From Serpentinicella sp031432315 (lineage in GTDB: Bacteria > Bacillota > Clostridia > Peptostreptococcales > Natronincolaceae), in NCBI RefSeq assembly GCF_031432315.1, contig NZ_JAVKGO010000002.1, positions 1-64,000 of the forward strand: a DNA stretch of 64,000 nt. The letters are read 5' to 3'. The notes under the pieces are model-generated. The model ran no database searches, was not told the origin of the DNA, and saw nothing but the letters and a program-made list of their open reading frames with translations. Within the stretch, counting starts at the first letter, position 1; every line of letters starts with the position of its first letter. Shown here in pieces: positions 17,456 to 26,174 of this stretch. Made by a program: the position numbers and the translations under genes.

Positions 17456-18418
17456 ATGAAGATCGTAGTGTTAGATGGATATACTCTAAACCCTGGGGAT
17501 TTAAGTTGGGATAAAATTAAAGAGCTAGGAGAAGTTGAAATATATGATCGCACGCCCTCAAGAGAGACAGTCAAAAGAGCTAAAGATGCGGATATTATTT
17601 TAACAAATAAAACTGCTTTAGGAGAAAAAGAATTGTCACAACTAGATAAGCTAAAATATATTGGTGTAACGGCAACGGGATATAATGTTGTAGACATTAA
17701 AGCCGCAAGAGAGCGGAATATAACTGTAACCAATATACCTACATATGGTACTGGATCTGTAGCACAGATGACTTTTGCATTAATATTAGAATTAACACAG
17801 CGGGTAAAGGATCATAGTGAGGCGGTCTTAAGGGGAGAGTGGAATGAAGCTAAAGATTTTTGTTTTTGGAAACAACCATTAATTGAGTTACAAGGTAAGA
17901 CATTAGGCATAATAGGGTTTGGACGAATAGGGCAAGCTGTAGCAGATATTGCTACAGCCTTTGGAATGAACATAATAGCATATAATACAAATAAAAGCGA
18001 TCAGTCACATAGGAAAAATTTTAAGTGGGTTGAGTTTGATACCCTATTTAAAGATTCAGACATTGTGAGCTTACACTGTCCTTTAAAACCTGAAACTGAA
18101 GGTATAATAAATTATGAAAATCTTAAAAAAATGAAGGGTTCTGCGTTTCTTATTAATACATCTAGAGGGCAACTTATTATAGAAGAGGATTTGGCAAATG
18201 CGTTAAACAACAATTTAATTGCAGGTGCAGGCTTGGATGTACTGGCAGTTGAACCCCCAAAACCAGACAATCCTTTATTAAAAGCTAAAAATTGTATAAT
18301 TACACCCCATATAGCCTGGGCTACTTTTGAAGCAAGATCAAGACTAATGGATATTGCAGTTGATAACCTAAAAATGTTTTTGAACGGCGAACCAATCAAT
18401 GTAGTAATATCACAATAA
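17456..18418 (+). CDS. D-2-hydroxyacid dehydrogenase (glycerate dehydrogenase-like)
   Basis: The protein is 320 residues. It has the NAD-binding motif LGIIGFGRIGQAV (about 145-157) and the family signature LKKMKGSAFLINTSRGQLI, with the substrate-binding arginine in TSRG. The GAGLDVLAVEPP block carries the acid residue, and the catalytic histidine is in TPHIAWAT. The opening MKIVVLDGYTLNPGDLSWD is typical of the HprA/glycerate dehydrogenase branch. It interconverts 2-keto and D-2-hydroxy acids with NAD(H). ATG 17456 follows TGGAGG. The flavin oxidase just upstream would make keto acids, so the two may form a pathway. Confidence 0.88.
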   Translation: MKIVVLDGYTLNPGDLSWDKIKELGEVEIYDRTPSRETVKRAKDADIILTNKTALGEKELSQLDKLKYIGVTATGYNVVDIKAARERNITVTNIPTYGTGSVAQMTFALILELTQRVKDHSEAVLRGEWNEAKDFCFWKQPLIELQGKTLGIIGFGRIGQAVADIATAFGMNIIAYNTNKSDQSHRKNFKWVEFDTLFKDSDIVSLHCPLKPETEGIINYENLKKMKGSAFLINTSRGQLIIEEDLANALNNNLIAGAGLDVLAVEPPKPDNPLLKAKNCIITPHIAWATFEARSRLMDIAVDNLKMFLNGEPINVVISQ

Positions 18419-18483
18419 AGTTAGTATATTTACTATAAAGCTATCTAAGATTAATAATGACTTACAAGTTTAATATTCTTATA

Positions 18484-18544
18484 ATTTATTTGCCATCTAG
18501 TTTTATTAATATACTGGGGTGGCAAATTTTTTATTTAAGATAAT
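18484..18544 (+). terminator. Probable terminator after the hydroxyacid dehydrogenase
   Basis: ATTTGCCA and TGGCAAAT arms with a long loop are followed by TTTTTTATT. The remaining DNA to 18740 shows no gene. Confidence 0.6.
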
Positions 18545-18740
18545 CTGGTTATACAATGAGTAACTACTTTAAATGCATTGATATCATTTTAAAAATTTGA
18601 TAAAGTAGAAGCAATACTTGTAAAAAATGGATAGATAAATTGTGTTTAATATATAAAAGAAGTTGGGCGGAAAGAAACAAAAATAAATAACCTAGAAGAG
18701 TGTATGGAGCTATCGTTCAAAGACAGAGGAGTAATTTAAA

Positions 18741-19325
18741 TTGAAAAATAAAAAATTCATTTATTTAGTTGTTGCACTGGTTTTTTTACCAGCACTACTT
18801 TTTTACGGTTTTATAGGTGTAACGACTGTGTTGGTAGGTATCTTACATATTCCAGCCTTGATGCTTTACCTTTGTTTAATCAGCCTTGTAAAGCGTATAA
18901 TGCAAATTTTTGTTTCTAGGATAGATGGTAAAGAAGATCCCTATTTATCGACTCGTATTGCCTGGCTTGTTGTTAGTCATTTTGTTGTATTGTTGTTTTA
19001 TCACTATTATCAAATTGAGAGCTTTATATGGATTCCCATAGTATCAAGCACTTTTCTGTATTCCGATTTTCAAAAAGAATGGACAGCATTCAAAGAGAAG
19101 AAAAGTGATAAAAAACCCCTATGGAAGGCCTATAAGCAATCAATGAGCTATAGTGGCTTAGATTTTATGGTATTTATAAAATTATTTTTCAGTACAGCAT
19201 TTATTTTTTGGGGAATTAGGTCCATCGGGCATGAGCATATTTTGTTTTCCGGATTCCTCTTGATTTTTGGACTTTGGATAACGGTAGAACTTTATAGGGA
19301 TGTTGTTAATTTAACGGAAAACTAA
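18741..19325 (+). CDS. Multi-pass membrane protein, unknown
   Basis: The protein is 194 residues with about five hydrophobic segments: FIYLVVALVFLPALLFYGF, the VLVGILHIPALMLYLCLI block, AWLVVSHFVVLLFYHYY, FIKLFFSTAFIFWGI and ILFSGFLLIFGLWITVEL. The start is TTG 18741 behind CAGAGGAG. It is followed by the DJ-1/PfpI gene after 83 bases in the same direction, possibly one transcript. No family is recognised. Confidence 0.65.
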   Translation: MKNKKFIYLVVALVFLPALLFYGFIGVTTVLVGILHIPALMLYLCLISLVKRIMQIFVSRIDGKEDPYLSTRIAWLVVSHFVVLLFYHYYQIESFIWIPIVSSTFLYSDFQKEWTAFKEKKSDKKPLWKAYKQSMSYSGLDFMVFIKLFFSTAFIFWGIRSIGHEHILFSGFLLIFGLWITVELYRDVVNLTEN

Positions 19326-19408
19326 AAGGATATAGTGTGTTTAGTTAGGCTCAAATGTGGTATTTAATGTAATAGGGTAAGATAAGTTACTAAATAGGAG
19401 GGATTTTT

Positions 19409-19915
19409 ATGACAAGAGTAGCAGTTTTAGTAGCGGATACTTTTGAAGAAAATGAACTTTTCTATCCCTACTTTCGATTACAAGAAGAAGGTTTTCATGT
19501 TGACCTGATAGGCGCAGAAGGGGATGTAGCTTATAAAGGTAAGCATGGTATAACTGCAGTGAGTGATTATGCTTCTAAGGAAGTATCAGTAGAGGATTAC
19601 GATGGGGTAATAATTCCCGGAGGATACTCTCCAGATCAGATGAGACAGTGTCCTGAGACGGTACAGTTCGTAAAAGGTATGAATGATAAAAACAAAACGA
19701 TAGCAGCGATCTGTCATGGTCCGTGGATGATGATATCTAGCTGTGATTTAAGTGGCCGTACATTAACCGGGTTTTTCTCAATTAAAGATGATATTGTAAA
19801 TGCCGGTGCTAAATACGTTGATCAAGAGATCATGGTAGATGGTAATTTCATTACCTCTAGAACCCCAAAAGATTTACCTGCATTCGGTAAAGCTATTGTT
19901 GAATCTTTGAAATAG
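19409..19915 (+). CDS. DJ-1/PfpI family protein
   Basis: The protein is 168 residues, the usual length for the family. The nucleophile elbow AAICHGPW places the reactive cysteine at 102 next to His103; VIIPGGYSPDQ (about 68-78) and the acidic FEENEL near residue 15 complete the site. Family members act as cysteine hydrolases, glyoxalase/deglycase-like stress enzymes or chaperones, and the sequence does not decide which. ATG 19409 has AGGAGGG. A REP-like hairpin closes the gene, and the next gene is convergent. Confidence 0.88.
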   Translation: MTRVAVLVADTFEENELFYPYFRLQEEGFHVDLIGAEGDVAYKGKHGITAVSDYASKEVSVEDYDGVIIPGGYSPDQMRQCPETVQFVKGMNDKNKTIAAICHGPWMMISSCDLSGRTLTGFFSIKDDIVNAGAKYVDQEIMVDGNFITSRTPKDLPAFGKAIVESLK

Positions 19916-19927
19916 AAACTAATTTTT

Positions 19928-19984
19928 AAAAAGGGGATGGGAGACTTTTTACCATAGTGTAAAAAATCACCATCCCCTTTAAAA
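19928..19984. repeat. Solo REP-like hairpin related to the transposase ends
   Basis: Two arms, GGGGATGGGAGACTTTTTAC and GTAAAAAATCACCATCCCC, pair around a short loop between convergent genes. The arm matches the left end of transposase copy 3 (GGGGATGGTGACTTTT at 4496) and the right end of copy 1. This is the usual form and place of a REP element mobilised by a RAYT transposase. It may also act as a bidirectional terminator. Confidence 0.7.
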
Positions 19985-19986
19985 TG

Positions 19987-20697
19987 CTAGTAAGCGGGTT
20001 CAAATAACATATTAAGTTTTTTCACTATAATATTATTAATTATATGGGCTTGAAAGGATAAGTTGTCCTTTAACTCTGTAATCCTTCTAAAAATTAACCA
20101 ATAAGAATCTAATTCGTTTTGTGGAATACAATTATCTCTAGTTATATCTGTTAGTTCCTCATGAATCCTTTGAAGACGATTATAATTCTCTTTAATAGCT
20201 TTTACTTCTTCTTTAATTTTATCTAAAAGTGTATCCGTGGGGTTCTCGCTAAATTTATGTATAAGTGGATATAAAACAGTCTCCTTGTGCTTTAAATGTT
20301 CGTCAAACTCAACTTTTAGTTCGTATAAAGTTTTGTGAATTTCAAAGTAATTACTATGACTTGGTCCGTTACCCCTCACTACCCTCTTAGAAAGCTCGTT
20401 AATTTCTTGTAATACTCTTTTAACATAGCTATGATGATTTTCTATTAACTGATCTGTTAATTCTTTAAGGGATAATGATCTATAATCTACTTGATGTGTA
20501 TTACTTACTCGGGCATACATAGCATTTAATTTTTCTAATACTTCTTTTTCGTCTAAGTCTTTTTCTTTTACCGTCATAGACAAGGACCTATCTCCATTGA
20601 AATAATAATCAATATCGAACTCATTAAATATGTCTGCCGCACTAGGCATTATCGATACAATTTCACCTATACTTTGTTCATCTTTAAATTTAAACAT
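19987..20697 (-). CDS. ScdA/Ric-like protein with degenerate metal sites
   Basis: The protein is 236 residues. It has the domain order of Ric/ScdA/YtfE iron-sulfur repair proteins: an N-terminal DUF542 (residues 1-65) and a hemerythrin-like four-helix domain (80-236). Canonical DUF542 has a di-cysteine in DFCCGG; here the same place reads DYYFNG with no cysteine. Several hemerythrin ligands remain (HHSY, IHKTLYE, EHLKHKE, IHEE), but the last HxxxE motif reads HIINNII, losing the glutamate. It could be a repurposed sensor or a decayed repair protein. ATG 20697 has AGGAGG. It is divergent from the hydrogenase-family gene. Confidence 0.75.
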   Translation of the reverse strand: MFKFKDEQSIGEIVSIMPSAADIFNEFDIDYYFNGDRSLSMTVKEKDLDEKEVLEKLNAMYARVSNTHQVDYRSLSLKELTDQLIENHHSYVKRVLQEINELSKRVVRGNGPSHSNYFEIHKTLYELKVEFDEHLKHKETVLYPLIHKFSENPTDTLLDKIKEEVKAIKENYNRLQRIHEELTDITRDNCIPQNELDSYWLIFRRITELKDNLSFQAHIINNIIVKKLNMLFEPAY

Positions 20698-20910
20698 ATA
20701 TCTGTTCCTCCTATATTAATTTAGTAAGACGTAATAAATTTTAATTATTATCCTTTCTTCGTTAATATTTTCTTACCCGAAAGAATTTGAAATTAACTTA
20801 ATAAAAGATATTTTTTGAGTAGTAATTATATAAAAAAGGAATTTTATTCTCTATAAAAGAGGGTATAGATTTATTATTAATATTTTAAAGTTAGGAAAAG
20901 GGGTGCTAAC

Positions 20911-22299
20911 TTGGTAAATAGATTTAGCAATTTTCAAGAAAAACGTATGTACATATTTGGTGAGCTTGTAAAGCGTTACTGGAGTGGGCAGCTTAAAGAT
21001 GTAAATGATTTAAATGATTTAGCCCAGGACATTAAAGAAGAATTTGATTTTGAAGATAATGATATTCCTTTTATTAAAGACCATATTCGTATAGCTATGG
21101 GACTAGATCCTAGTGGTAGTGATGGATTTAAGGATGAGTTAGATTTAATTAAGAACTTTAAAGAGGTTACCTTTCCAGTAGTTTCAAGAGTAGATGGAGC
21201 CTGTGAATATTGTGAGGAGACGGACTGTAAAAGTATAGAGGAATGTAAATATGAGGCCCACATATATAAAAGAGACCAGGGTCCTGTTATTGTAGGTGAT
21301 AAATGTTTAAGCTGTGGCGCCTGTATTCCCAGCTGTGACTTTGGGGCTATAGCGGATAAAATTGAGTTCTTACCCTTAATTGATTTGTTAAAGGACGACA
21401 AAACGGATGTATATGTTACTGTTGCCCCTGCAATTGTTGGCCAATTTGGAGACAATGTTTCTATGGGTAAGTTACGTACAGCCTTTAAGCTTCTAGGCTT
21501 TAAGGATATGATTGAAGTAGCGCTATTTGCAGATATACTAACCATAAAAGAAGCAATTGAATTTAATCATTTAGTACAATCCGAGGATGACTTCTTTTTA
21601 ACGAGCTGCTGCTGTCCCATCTGGTTTAATTTAACGAAGAAAAACTACCCTAATATTTTTAAATATATGTCACCTTCTATATCTCCAATGATTGCTTCGG
21701 GTAGATTTCTTAAAAAGCTATATAAAGACGTTAAAGTAGTATTTATTGCACCTTGTGTTGCTAAGAAAGCAGAAACAAAGGAACCGACTTTAAAAGGGGA
21801 TATAGATTTTGTTTTAAACTTTAGAGAGCTCAAAGAAATATTTAATGCCCTACAAATAGACCTTGCTGAATTAACGCCTAATGATAAGGATCAAGCATCC
21901 TTCGGTGGAAGAGTATATGCAAGAACTGGTGGCGTTAGCTTTTCAGTTAAAACGGTTGTTAATAGACTAGCGCCTCGAAGACTTATTAAGCTAAAATCAA
22001 AGAAAGTTGATGGTGTCCAAGATTGTAAAAAAGTATTAGATGATTTATCGGTTAATGATACAATAGATTACAATTTTATAGAGGGTATGGGCTGTAAAGG
22101 TGGTTGCGTTGGTGGTCCCAAGACGAATATAGAAGTAGAAAAGGCAACTAAATATGTCAATGACTTTGGTGAAGACTCCCTCATTATGACCCCATTTGAT
22201 AATTTGAACTTGTTAAAGATTTTAAAGCAATTAGGCTTAGAATCTATTGAAGATATCGTTGAAAATGAGGAAATGTTTAATTTCCTTACTAGAGAGTGA
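20911..22299 (+). CDS. [FeFe] hydrogenase-family protein, group B-like
   Basis: The protein is 462 residues. Cysteine sets C98/C101/C106/C112 and C132/C135/C138/C142 (KCLSCGACIPSC) bind Fe-S clusters in the N-terminal ferredoxin part. The H-cluster loops are TSCCCPIW (231-238), APCVAKKAE (280-288) and EGMGCKGGCVGGPK (391-404). Canonical group A loops are TSCCPxW, MPCxxKKxE and ExMACxxGCxxGGGQP; the three changes seen match what I recall for group B enzymes, such as C. pasteurianum CpIII. All four H-cluster cysteines are present, so catalysis is plausible. Physiological direction is unknown. The start is TTG 20911 after AAAAGGGGTG. Confidence 0.85.
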   Translation: MVNRFSNFQEKRMYIFGELVKRYWSGQLKDVNDLNDLAQDIKEEFDFEDNDIPFIKDHIRIAMGLDPSGSDGFKDELDLIKNFKEVTFPVVSRVDGACEYCEETDCKSIEECKYEAHIYKRDQGPVIVGDKCLSCGACIPSCDFGAIADKIEFLPLIDLLKDDKTDVYVTVAPAIVGQFGDNVSMGKLRTAFKLLGFKDMIEVALFADILTIKEAIEFNHLVQSEDDFFLTSCCCPIWFNLTKKNYPNIFKYMSPSISPMIASGRFLKKLYKDVKVVFIAPCVAKKAETKEPTLKGDIDFVLNFRELKEIFNALQIDLAELTPNDKDQASFGGRVYARTGGVSFSVKTVVNRLAPRRLIKLKSKKVDGVQDCKKVLDDLSVNDTIDYNFIEGMGCKGGCVGGPKTNIEVEKATKYVNDFGEDSLIMTPFDNLNLLKILKQLGLESIEDIVENEEMFNFLTRE

Positions 22300-22342
22300 C
22301 AAGACAAGGTGGTATAGTAAAGCTTTTAAATAATTTCAAAAT

Positions 22343-22375
22343 AAAACAGCAAGCGTATAATCTTGCTGTTTTTAT
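22343..22375 (+). terminator. Terminator of the hydrogenase-family gene
   Basis: AAAACAGCAAG and CTTGCTGTTTT arms with an eight-base loop run into TTTTTATA. Confidence 0.8.
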
Positions 22376-22406
22376 ATGGTAGGAAAGTTCTACTTCCTAC
22401 CATATA
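22373..22406. repeat. 13-bp perfect inverted repeat
   Basis: TATATGGTAGGAA and TTCCTACCATATA flank an eight-base loop and overlap the tail of the preceding terminator. There is no T-run, so it may be a processing hairpin or operator. Confidence 0.5.
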
Positions 22407-22792
22407 AAAAACAGGGGTTATAGGAGATGAGATTCTCTGACTGTACTCAGGAAGAGAAAGTGGCGATAGCCACTTTTTTTATGTCTAAGGCAAGAAAGTT
22501 AAGTGATAGTCGGTGAACTAAGCATAAATTATGATTGTAAAGAAAGTAAGTAGATTATATTTTAAAAATTAAAACTAGACAACAAAAGCATAAAGTCTAT
22601 TAAAAAACACCTTGAATAATAGCAGTTAAATTATTAGTTTGAAATTTTTTTTACGTAAATTAAATCCTAGTTGGCGGCGCTACATAATTAATATAGAAGC
22701 AAATTAAACATTTTTTGGTAGTGAAGTGATGTGTTTAAACAAAAAAAATGTCGGGTAGGAGAAAAATAGATCAAAAAATAGGAGGGAGAAAA
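22407..22792. other. Intergenic region with a possible small transcript
   Basis: After the 13-bp inverted repeat there are about 50 bases with GAGAT/ATTCTC pairing potential. They end at AAAGTGGC-gata-GCCACTTTTTTT (22458-22480), a textbook terminator. The segment 22407-22480 could be a small RNA or the end of a riboswitch-like leader, but I recognise no class. The remainder to 22792 is AT-rich without genes. Confidence 0.35.
22458..22480 (+). terminator. Orphan intrinsic terminator
   Basis: The eight-bp stem AAAGTGGC/GCCACTTT with tetraloop gata is followed by seven Ts. No gene ends immediately before it. Confidence 0.75.
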
Positions 22793-24442
22793 ATGGCACT
22801 TAAAAAAGGTGGATTTTACGGATTTGTTGAAACCGGTAGACCGGTTTCGGAAGGCACAAATGGAGCGGTTACATCACCACACTACTTGGCAACACAGGCT
22901 GGGAAGGAGATATTAGAAAAAGGTGGTCATGCTGTGGAGGGAGCAATTGCTGTTAATGCAGTTTTATGTGTTGTGTATCCCCATATGGCAGGTCTAGGAG
23001 GAGATTTATTTTCGTTGATTTGGGATGAATCGGAAGGAGAAGTTAAAGCAATCAATGGAAGTGGTCGTTCTGGATCTAAAGTAGTGAGGGATATTTACTT
23101 AGACAAAGGATATGATGAGATACCAGAAAGAGGTCCATTATCTGCAAACACAGTCCCCGGAACAGTAAAGGCATGGTGGGATATGCATCAACAATATGGA
23201 AGACTGGAGTGGAATACCTTATTCTTAAGAGCTATTGAATACGCTGAACATGGTTTTCCAGTTACCGAAAAGTTTAGCCAATTTATTAAAGAGAAGAAAC
23301 AAGTACTTAATGAATATGAAGAATCAAGAAATACTTTTTTACCAGGAGGTCGAGCAATTCAACCTGGTGAAATATTAAAACAACCAGACTTAGCATTGAC
23401 TTTAAAACTGATTGCAAAGGATGGTTATGAAGTATTTTACAAAGGAGAAGTAGCGGAAAGAATAGTCGATTCTCTTAATAGACATGGGGGACTTTTAGTA
23501 AAAGAAGACTTAGAAAAACATGTGAGTACATGGGAGAAGCCTCTGACTACAGACTATAGAGATTATCTTGTTCATGAGTTAAAACCAAATACTCAAGGAA
23601 TTGCAACTTTAATGATGCTAAATATTTTAAAAGAGCATGATATACAGTCAATAGGTGATAACACCCCAGATTATTATCATCTCATGGCAGAAGCAGCAAA
23701 AATAGCCTTTAAATACAGAGATCAGTGGGTAACTGATAAACGTTTTGAAGATATACCCTACGATAAACTTCTATCAAAAGAACATGGAAGCAAAATGGTA
23801 AATGAAATTTCAATGAGCTCAGCGTATGATTTAAATAAGTTAGAAGAACTTCCAGATATAAAGGGAAATAGAGACACTACTTACATGAGTGTCGTTGATA
23901 AAGAGGGCAATGGGGTTTCATTAATTCAAAGTATTTATCATGAGTTTGGATCCGGATTTATGCCGGGAGGGTGTGGATTCTTACTACAGAATAGAGGATC
24001 ATTTTTCAGCTTGGACCCAGACCACCAAAATACACTTGAGCCAAATAAGAGAACCTTTCATACAATTATACCTGCAATGGCAACTAAAGACGGCAAACCC
24101 TTTATGTTATTTGGATCAATGGGTGGTGAAGGACAGCCACAAACCCAATGTGCTTTATTAACAAGAGTGATTGACTTTGGGTATAACATGCAGCAGGCAA
24201 TAGAGGCACCCCGTTGGTTGTATGGTAGAACATGGGGAGAGTCCAGCTTTTCTTTAAAATTAGAGTCTCGTATTCCTAACGCAATTGGAGCAATATTAAC
24301 AGAACGAGGCCATGAAGTTGAAGTGGATGAAGATTATTCCCAACAAATGGGACACGCTCAAGGGATTATTATAGATCGAGAAAGAGGTAAATATAGTGCA
24401 GGGGCAGACCCTAGAGGAGATGGTCTAGCACTAACTTGGTAA
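22793..24442 (+). CDS. ggt: Gamma-glutamyltransferase family protein
   Basis: The protein is 549 residues. It has the Ntn-hydrolase features of gamma-glutamyltranspeptidase: the large-subunit region (AGKEILEKGGHAVEGAIAVN, GLGGDLF, the conserved NGSGRS), and the autoprocessing/nucleophile threonine at 362 in RDTTYMSVVD. The later glycine-rich MGGEGQPQTQ follows. It should self-cleave and hydrolyse or transfer gamma-glutamyl groups. There is no signal peptide, unlike exported GGTs, so a cytosolic role as in YwrD-type proteins is likely. ATG 22793 follows GGAGGGAG. The lactate-permease gene starts 35 bases downstream, so it is probably co-transcribed. Confidence 0.88.
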   Translation: MALKKGGFYGFVETGRPVSEGTNGAVTSPHYLATQAGKEILEKGGHAVEGAIAVNAVLCVVYPHMAGLGGDLFSLIWDESEGEVKAINGSGRSGSKVVRDIYLDKGYDEIPERGPLSANTVPGTVKAWWDMHQQYGRLEWNTLFLRAIEYAEHGFPVTEKFSQFIKEKKQVLNEYEESRNTFLPGGRAIQPGEILKQPDLALTLKLIAKDGYEVFYKGEVAERIVDSLNRHGGLLVKEDLEKHVSTWEKPLTTDYRDYLVHELKPNTQGIATLMMLNILKEHDIQSIGDNTPDYYHLMAEAAKIAFKYRDQWVTDKRFEDIPYDKLLSKEHGSKMVNEISMSSAYDLNKLEELPDIKGNRDTTYMSVVDKEGNGVSLIQSIYHEFGSGFMPGGCGFLLQNRGSFFSLDPDHQNTLEPNKRTFHTIIPAMATKDGKPFMLFGSMGGEGQPQTQCALLTRVIDFGYNMQQAIEAPRWLYGRTWGESSFSLKLESRIPNAIGAILTERGHEVEVDEDYSQQMGHAQGIIIDRERGKYSAGADPRGDGLALTW

Positions 24443-24476
24443 ATATACACTAATATTGGAAAGGAGAGGATTAGGA

Positions 24477-26081
24477 ATGGAAAATTCATTACCTGTAGAT
24501 TTATTACATTGGGTAGCGGCTATGCTACCCCTAGTGTTACTTTTAATTATGCTTGTATTATTAAAATGGTCAGGTCCCGTATCTGGTTGGGTAGCTATGG
24601 CTGTAGCTACCGTCATAGGGCTTATATTATTTAAAGCTCCATTTGATGGAATAGCTGTAGGTTTTGGTAAAGGTCTTTGGGAAGCATTCTTTATATTGTT
24701 GGTAGTATGGCCAGCTTTATATCTATATAATGTTACAAAAACTGCGGATGCCTTTACTGCAATACGTGAAGGGATTCAAGAACATACACAAAATTATCTG
24801 TTTCTTGTATTAGCTTTTGGTTGGGTATTTGCTTCATTCTTACAAGGTATTGCAGGGTTTGGAGCGCCTATAGCCGTAGTGGCTCCTTTACTTGTAGGTA
24901 TTGGTGTAAAACCAGTGATGGCAGTAGTTATACCTCTTATTGGACATGCATGGGCTAATATGTTTGGTACACTAGCAGTGGGCTGGATTGCGACAACAAA
25001 TGTTGTTACCATTGAAAATACAGCAGAAACGGTACTTTATACTTCTATTCTGTTATGGATACCAAATATAATTGCAGGTTTTATGATTTGTTATCTATTT
25101 GCTAAATGGAAAGGTATAAAGGAAGGTTTTATAGCAGTAATCACCATTTCTATTATTCATGGTGGTGGACAAGTATTACTAGGACAAGTAAATCCAACAC
25201 TAAGTAATTTTGTACCAGCAACTGTAGCACTTTTAGCTTTATTTATTCTAGCTAAATTAAATACATATAAGGAAAAAACAGAGCTTCAAGAAGAGACTGA
25301 TATATTAGATGAAAAGACGATTAAGAGTGAAAAACCTAAAATGTCAATTCATAAGGCATTTATGCCCTACTATGTTTTAACTATAATTTCTATTGTAGCC
25401 CTAGGAATACCTTTTATTACAGAAATATTAGAGCAGGTAGAATGGGGACCAGCAGTTCCAGGGGTAGAAACAGGTTATGGATATGAAGTAGAAGCTGAAT
25501 CAGCTTATTCCCCGATCGCTCCACTAACCCATCCAGGTTTATACTTATTAATAGCATCGGTTTTCGGTTATTTCTGGTTTAAGAAATTAGGCGCATATAA
25601 AGAAGATGCAGGAAAAGAGATATGGTCAGGAGTAAAAGATAATGCAATAGGGGCGTCATTATCTATAGCTGGATTTTTAACAATGACTGAGATAATGAGT
25701 AACTCCGGACAAACGACTGTTATTGCTCTTGGGGTAGCGGAAATGGCACCGCCAGTAGTATATATTGCATTAACCAATGTCATTGGTATTCTTGGTGCAT
25801 TTATGACTTCTTCTAATACGGCTTCAAATGTACTATTTGCTCCTTTACATGTATCCGTAGCACAATCTATGGATGCACTTTCAACATCACAGGTTATAGC
25901 ATCACAATCAGTTGGAGGTGCAATAGGTAACTCTATAGCTCCAGCTAATGTTATATTAGGAACTAGTACAGCCGAAATAAAAGGGAAAGATTCGGAGGTC
26001 TTTAAGTATACGATTATTTTCACGCTGATCTCAGCTATTATTGTGTCGATTATAGCCATAGCGCTATTTTACTTAAGCTAA
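24477..26081 (+). CDS. L-lactate permease family transporter, paralogue 1
   Basis: The protein is 534 residues with about 13 membrane segments. Family signatures are GLWEAFFILLVVWPALYLY, QGIAGFGAPIAVVAPLL, IPLIGHAWANMFGTLAV, MTSSNTASNVLFAPLH, and SVGGAIGNSIAPANVILGTS. LctP/LldP proteins carry lactate, glycolate or related 2-hydroxy acids with protons or sodium. ATG 24477 has GGAAAGGAGAGG. The next gene is a full paralogue, and GGT lies upstream. The exact substrate is not determined. Confidence 0.9.
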   Translation: MENSLPVDLLHWVAAMLPLVLLLIMLVLLKWSGPVSGWVAMAVATVIGLILFKAPFDGIAVGFGKGLWEAFFILLVVWPALYLYNVTKTADAFTAIREGIQEHTQNYLFLVLAFGWVFASFLQGIAGFGAPIAVVAPLLVGIGVKPVMAVVIPLIGHAWANMFGTLAVGWIATTNVVTIENTAETVLYTSILLWIPNIIAGFMICYLFAKWKGIKEGFIAVITISIIHGGGQVLLGQVNPTLSNFVPATVALLALFILAKLNTYKEKTELQEETDILDEKTIKSEKPKMSIHKAFMPYYVLTIISIVALGIPFITEILEQVEWGPAVPGVETGYGYEVEAESAYSPIAPLTHPGLYLLIASVFGYFWFKKLGAYKEDAGKEIWSGVKDNAIGASLSIAGFLTMTEIMSNSGQTTVIALGVAEMAPPVVYIALTNVIGILGAFMTSSNTASNVLFAPLHVSVAQSMDALSTSQVIASQSVGGAIGNSIAPANVILGTSTAEIKGKDSEVFKYTIIFTLISAIIVSIIAIALFYLS

Positions 26082-26086
26082 CTAAT

Positions 26087-26117
26087 GAAAACTTCTTCCT
26101 TATGGAAGAGGTTTTCA
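26087..26117 (+). terminator. Hairpin between the two permease genes
   Basis: Thirteen-base arms GAAAACTTCTTCC and GGAAGAGGTTTTC pair with one mismatch or wobble around ttat. There is only a weak T-run, so it may attenuate rather than stop transcription into the second paralogue. Confidence 0.6.
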
Positions 26118-26174
26118 CTATATAGATAAATAAACTCAAATCAAAGATATAAATAATACTGGAGAGGAGTGATC

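Noticed and set aside
20976..21545. Long 189-codon minus-strand frame inside the hydrogenase-family gene
   Set aside because: It is antisense to a gene with clear catalytic motifs; serine/leucine-rich with no start signal.
22407..22480. Riboswitch upstream of the gamma-glutamyltransferase gene
   Set aside because: It has hairpins and a terminator but no conserved core of any class I know, and the terminator is more than 300 bases from the gene.
25568..26059. 163-codon minus-strand frame in the lactate permease gene
   Set aside because: It is a complementary-strand shadow; the sense strand has all family motifs.
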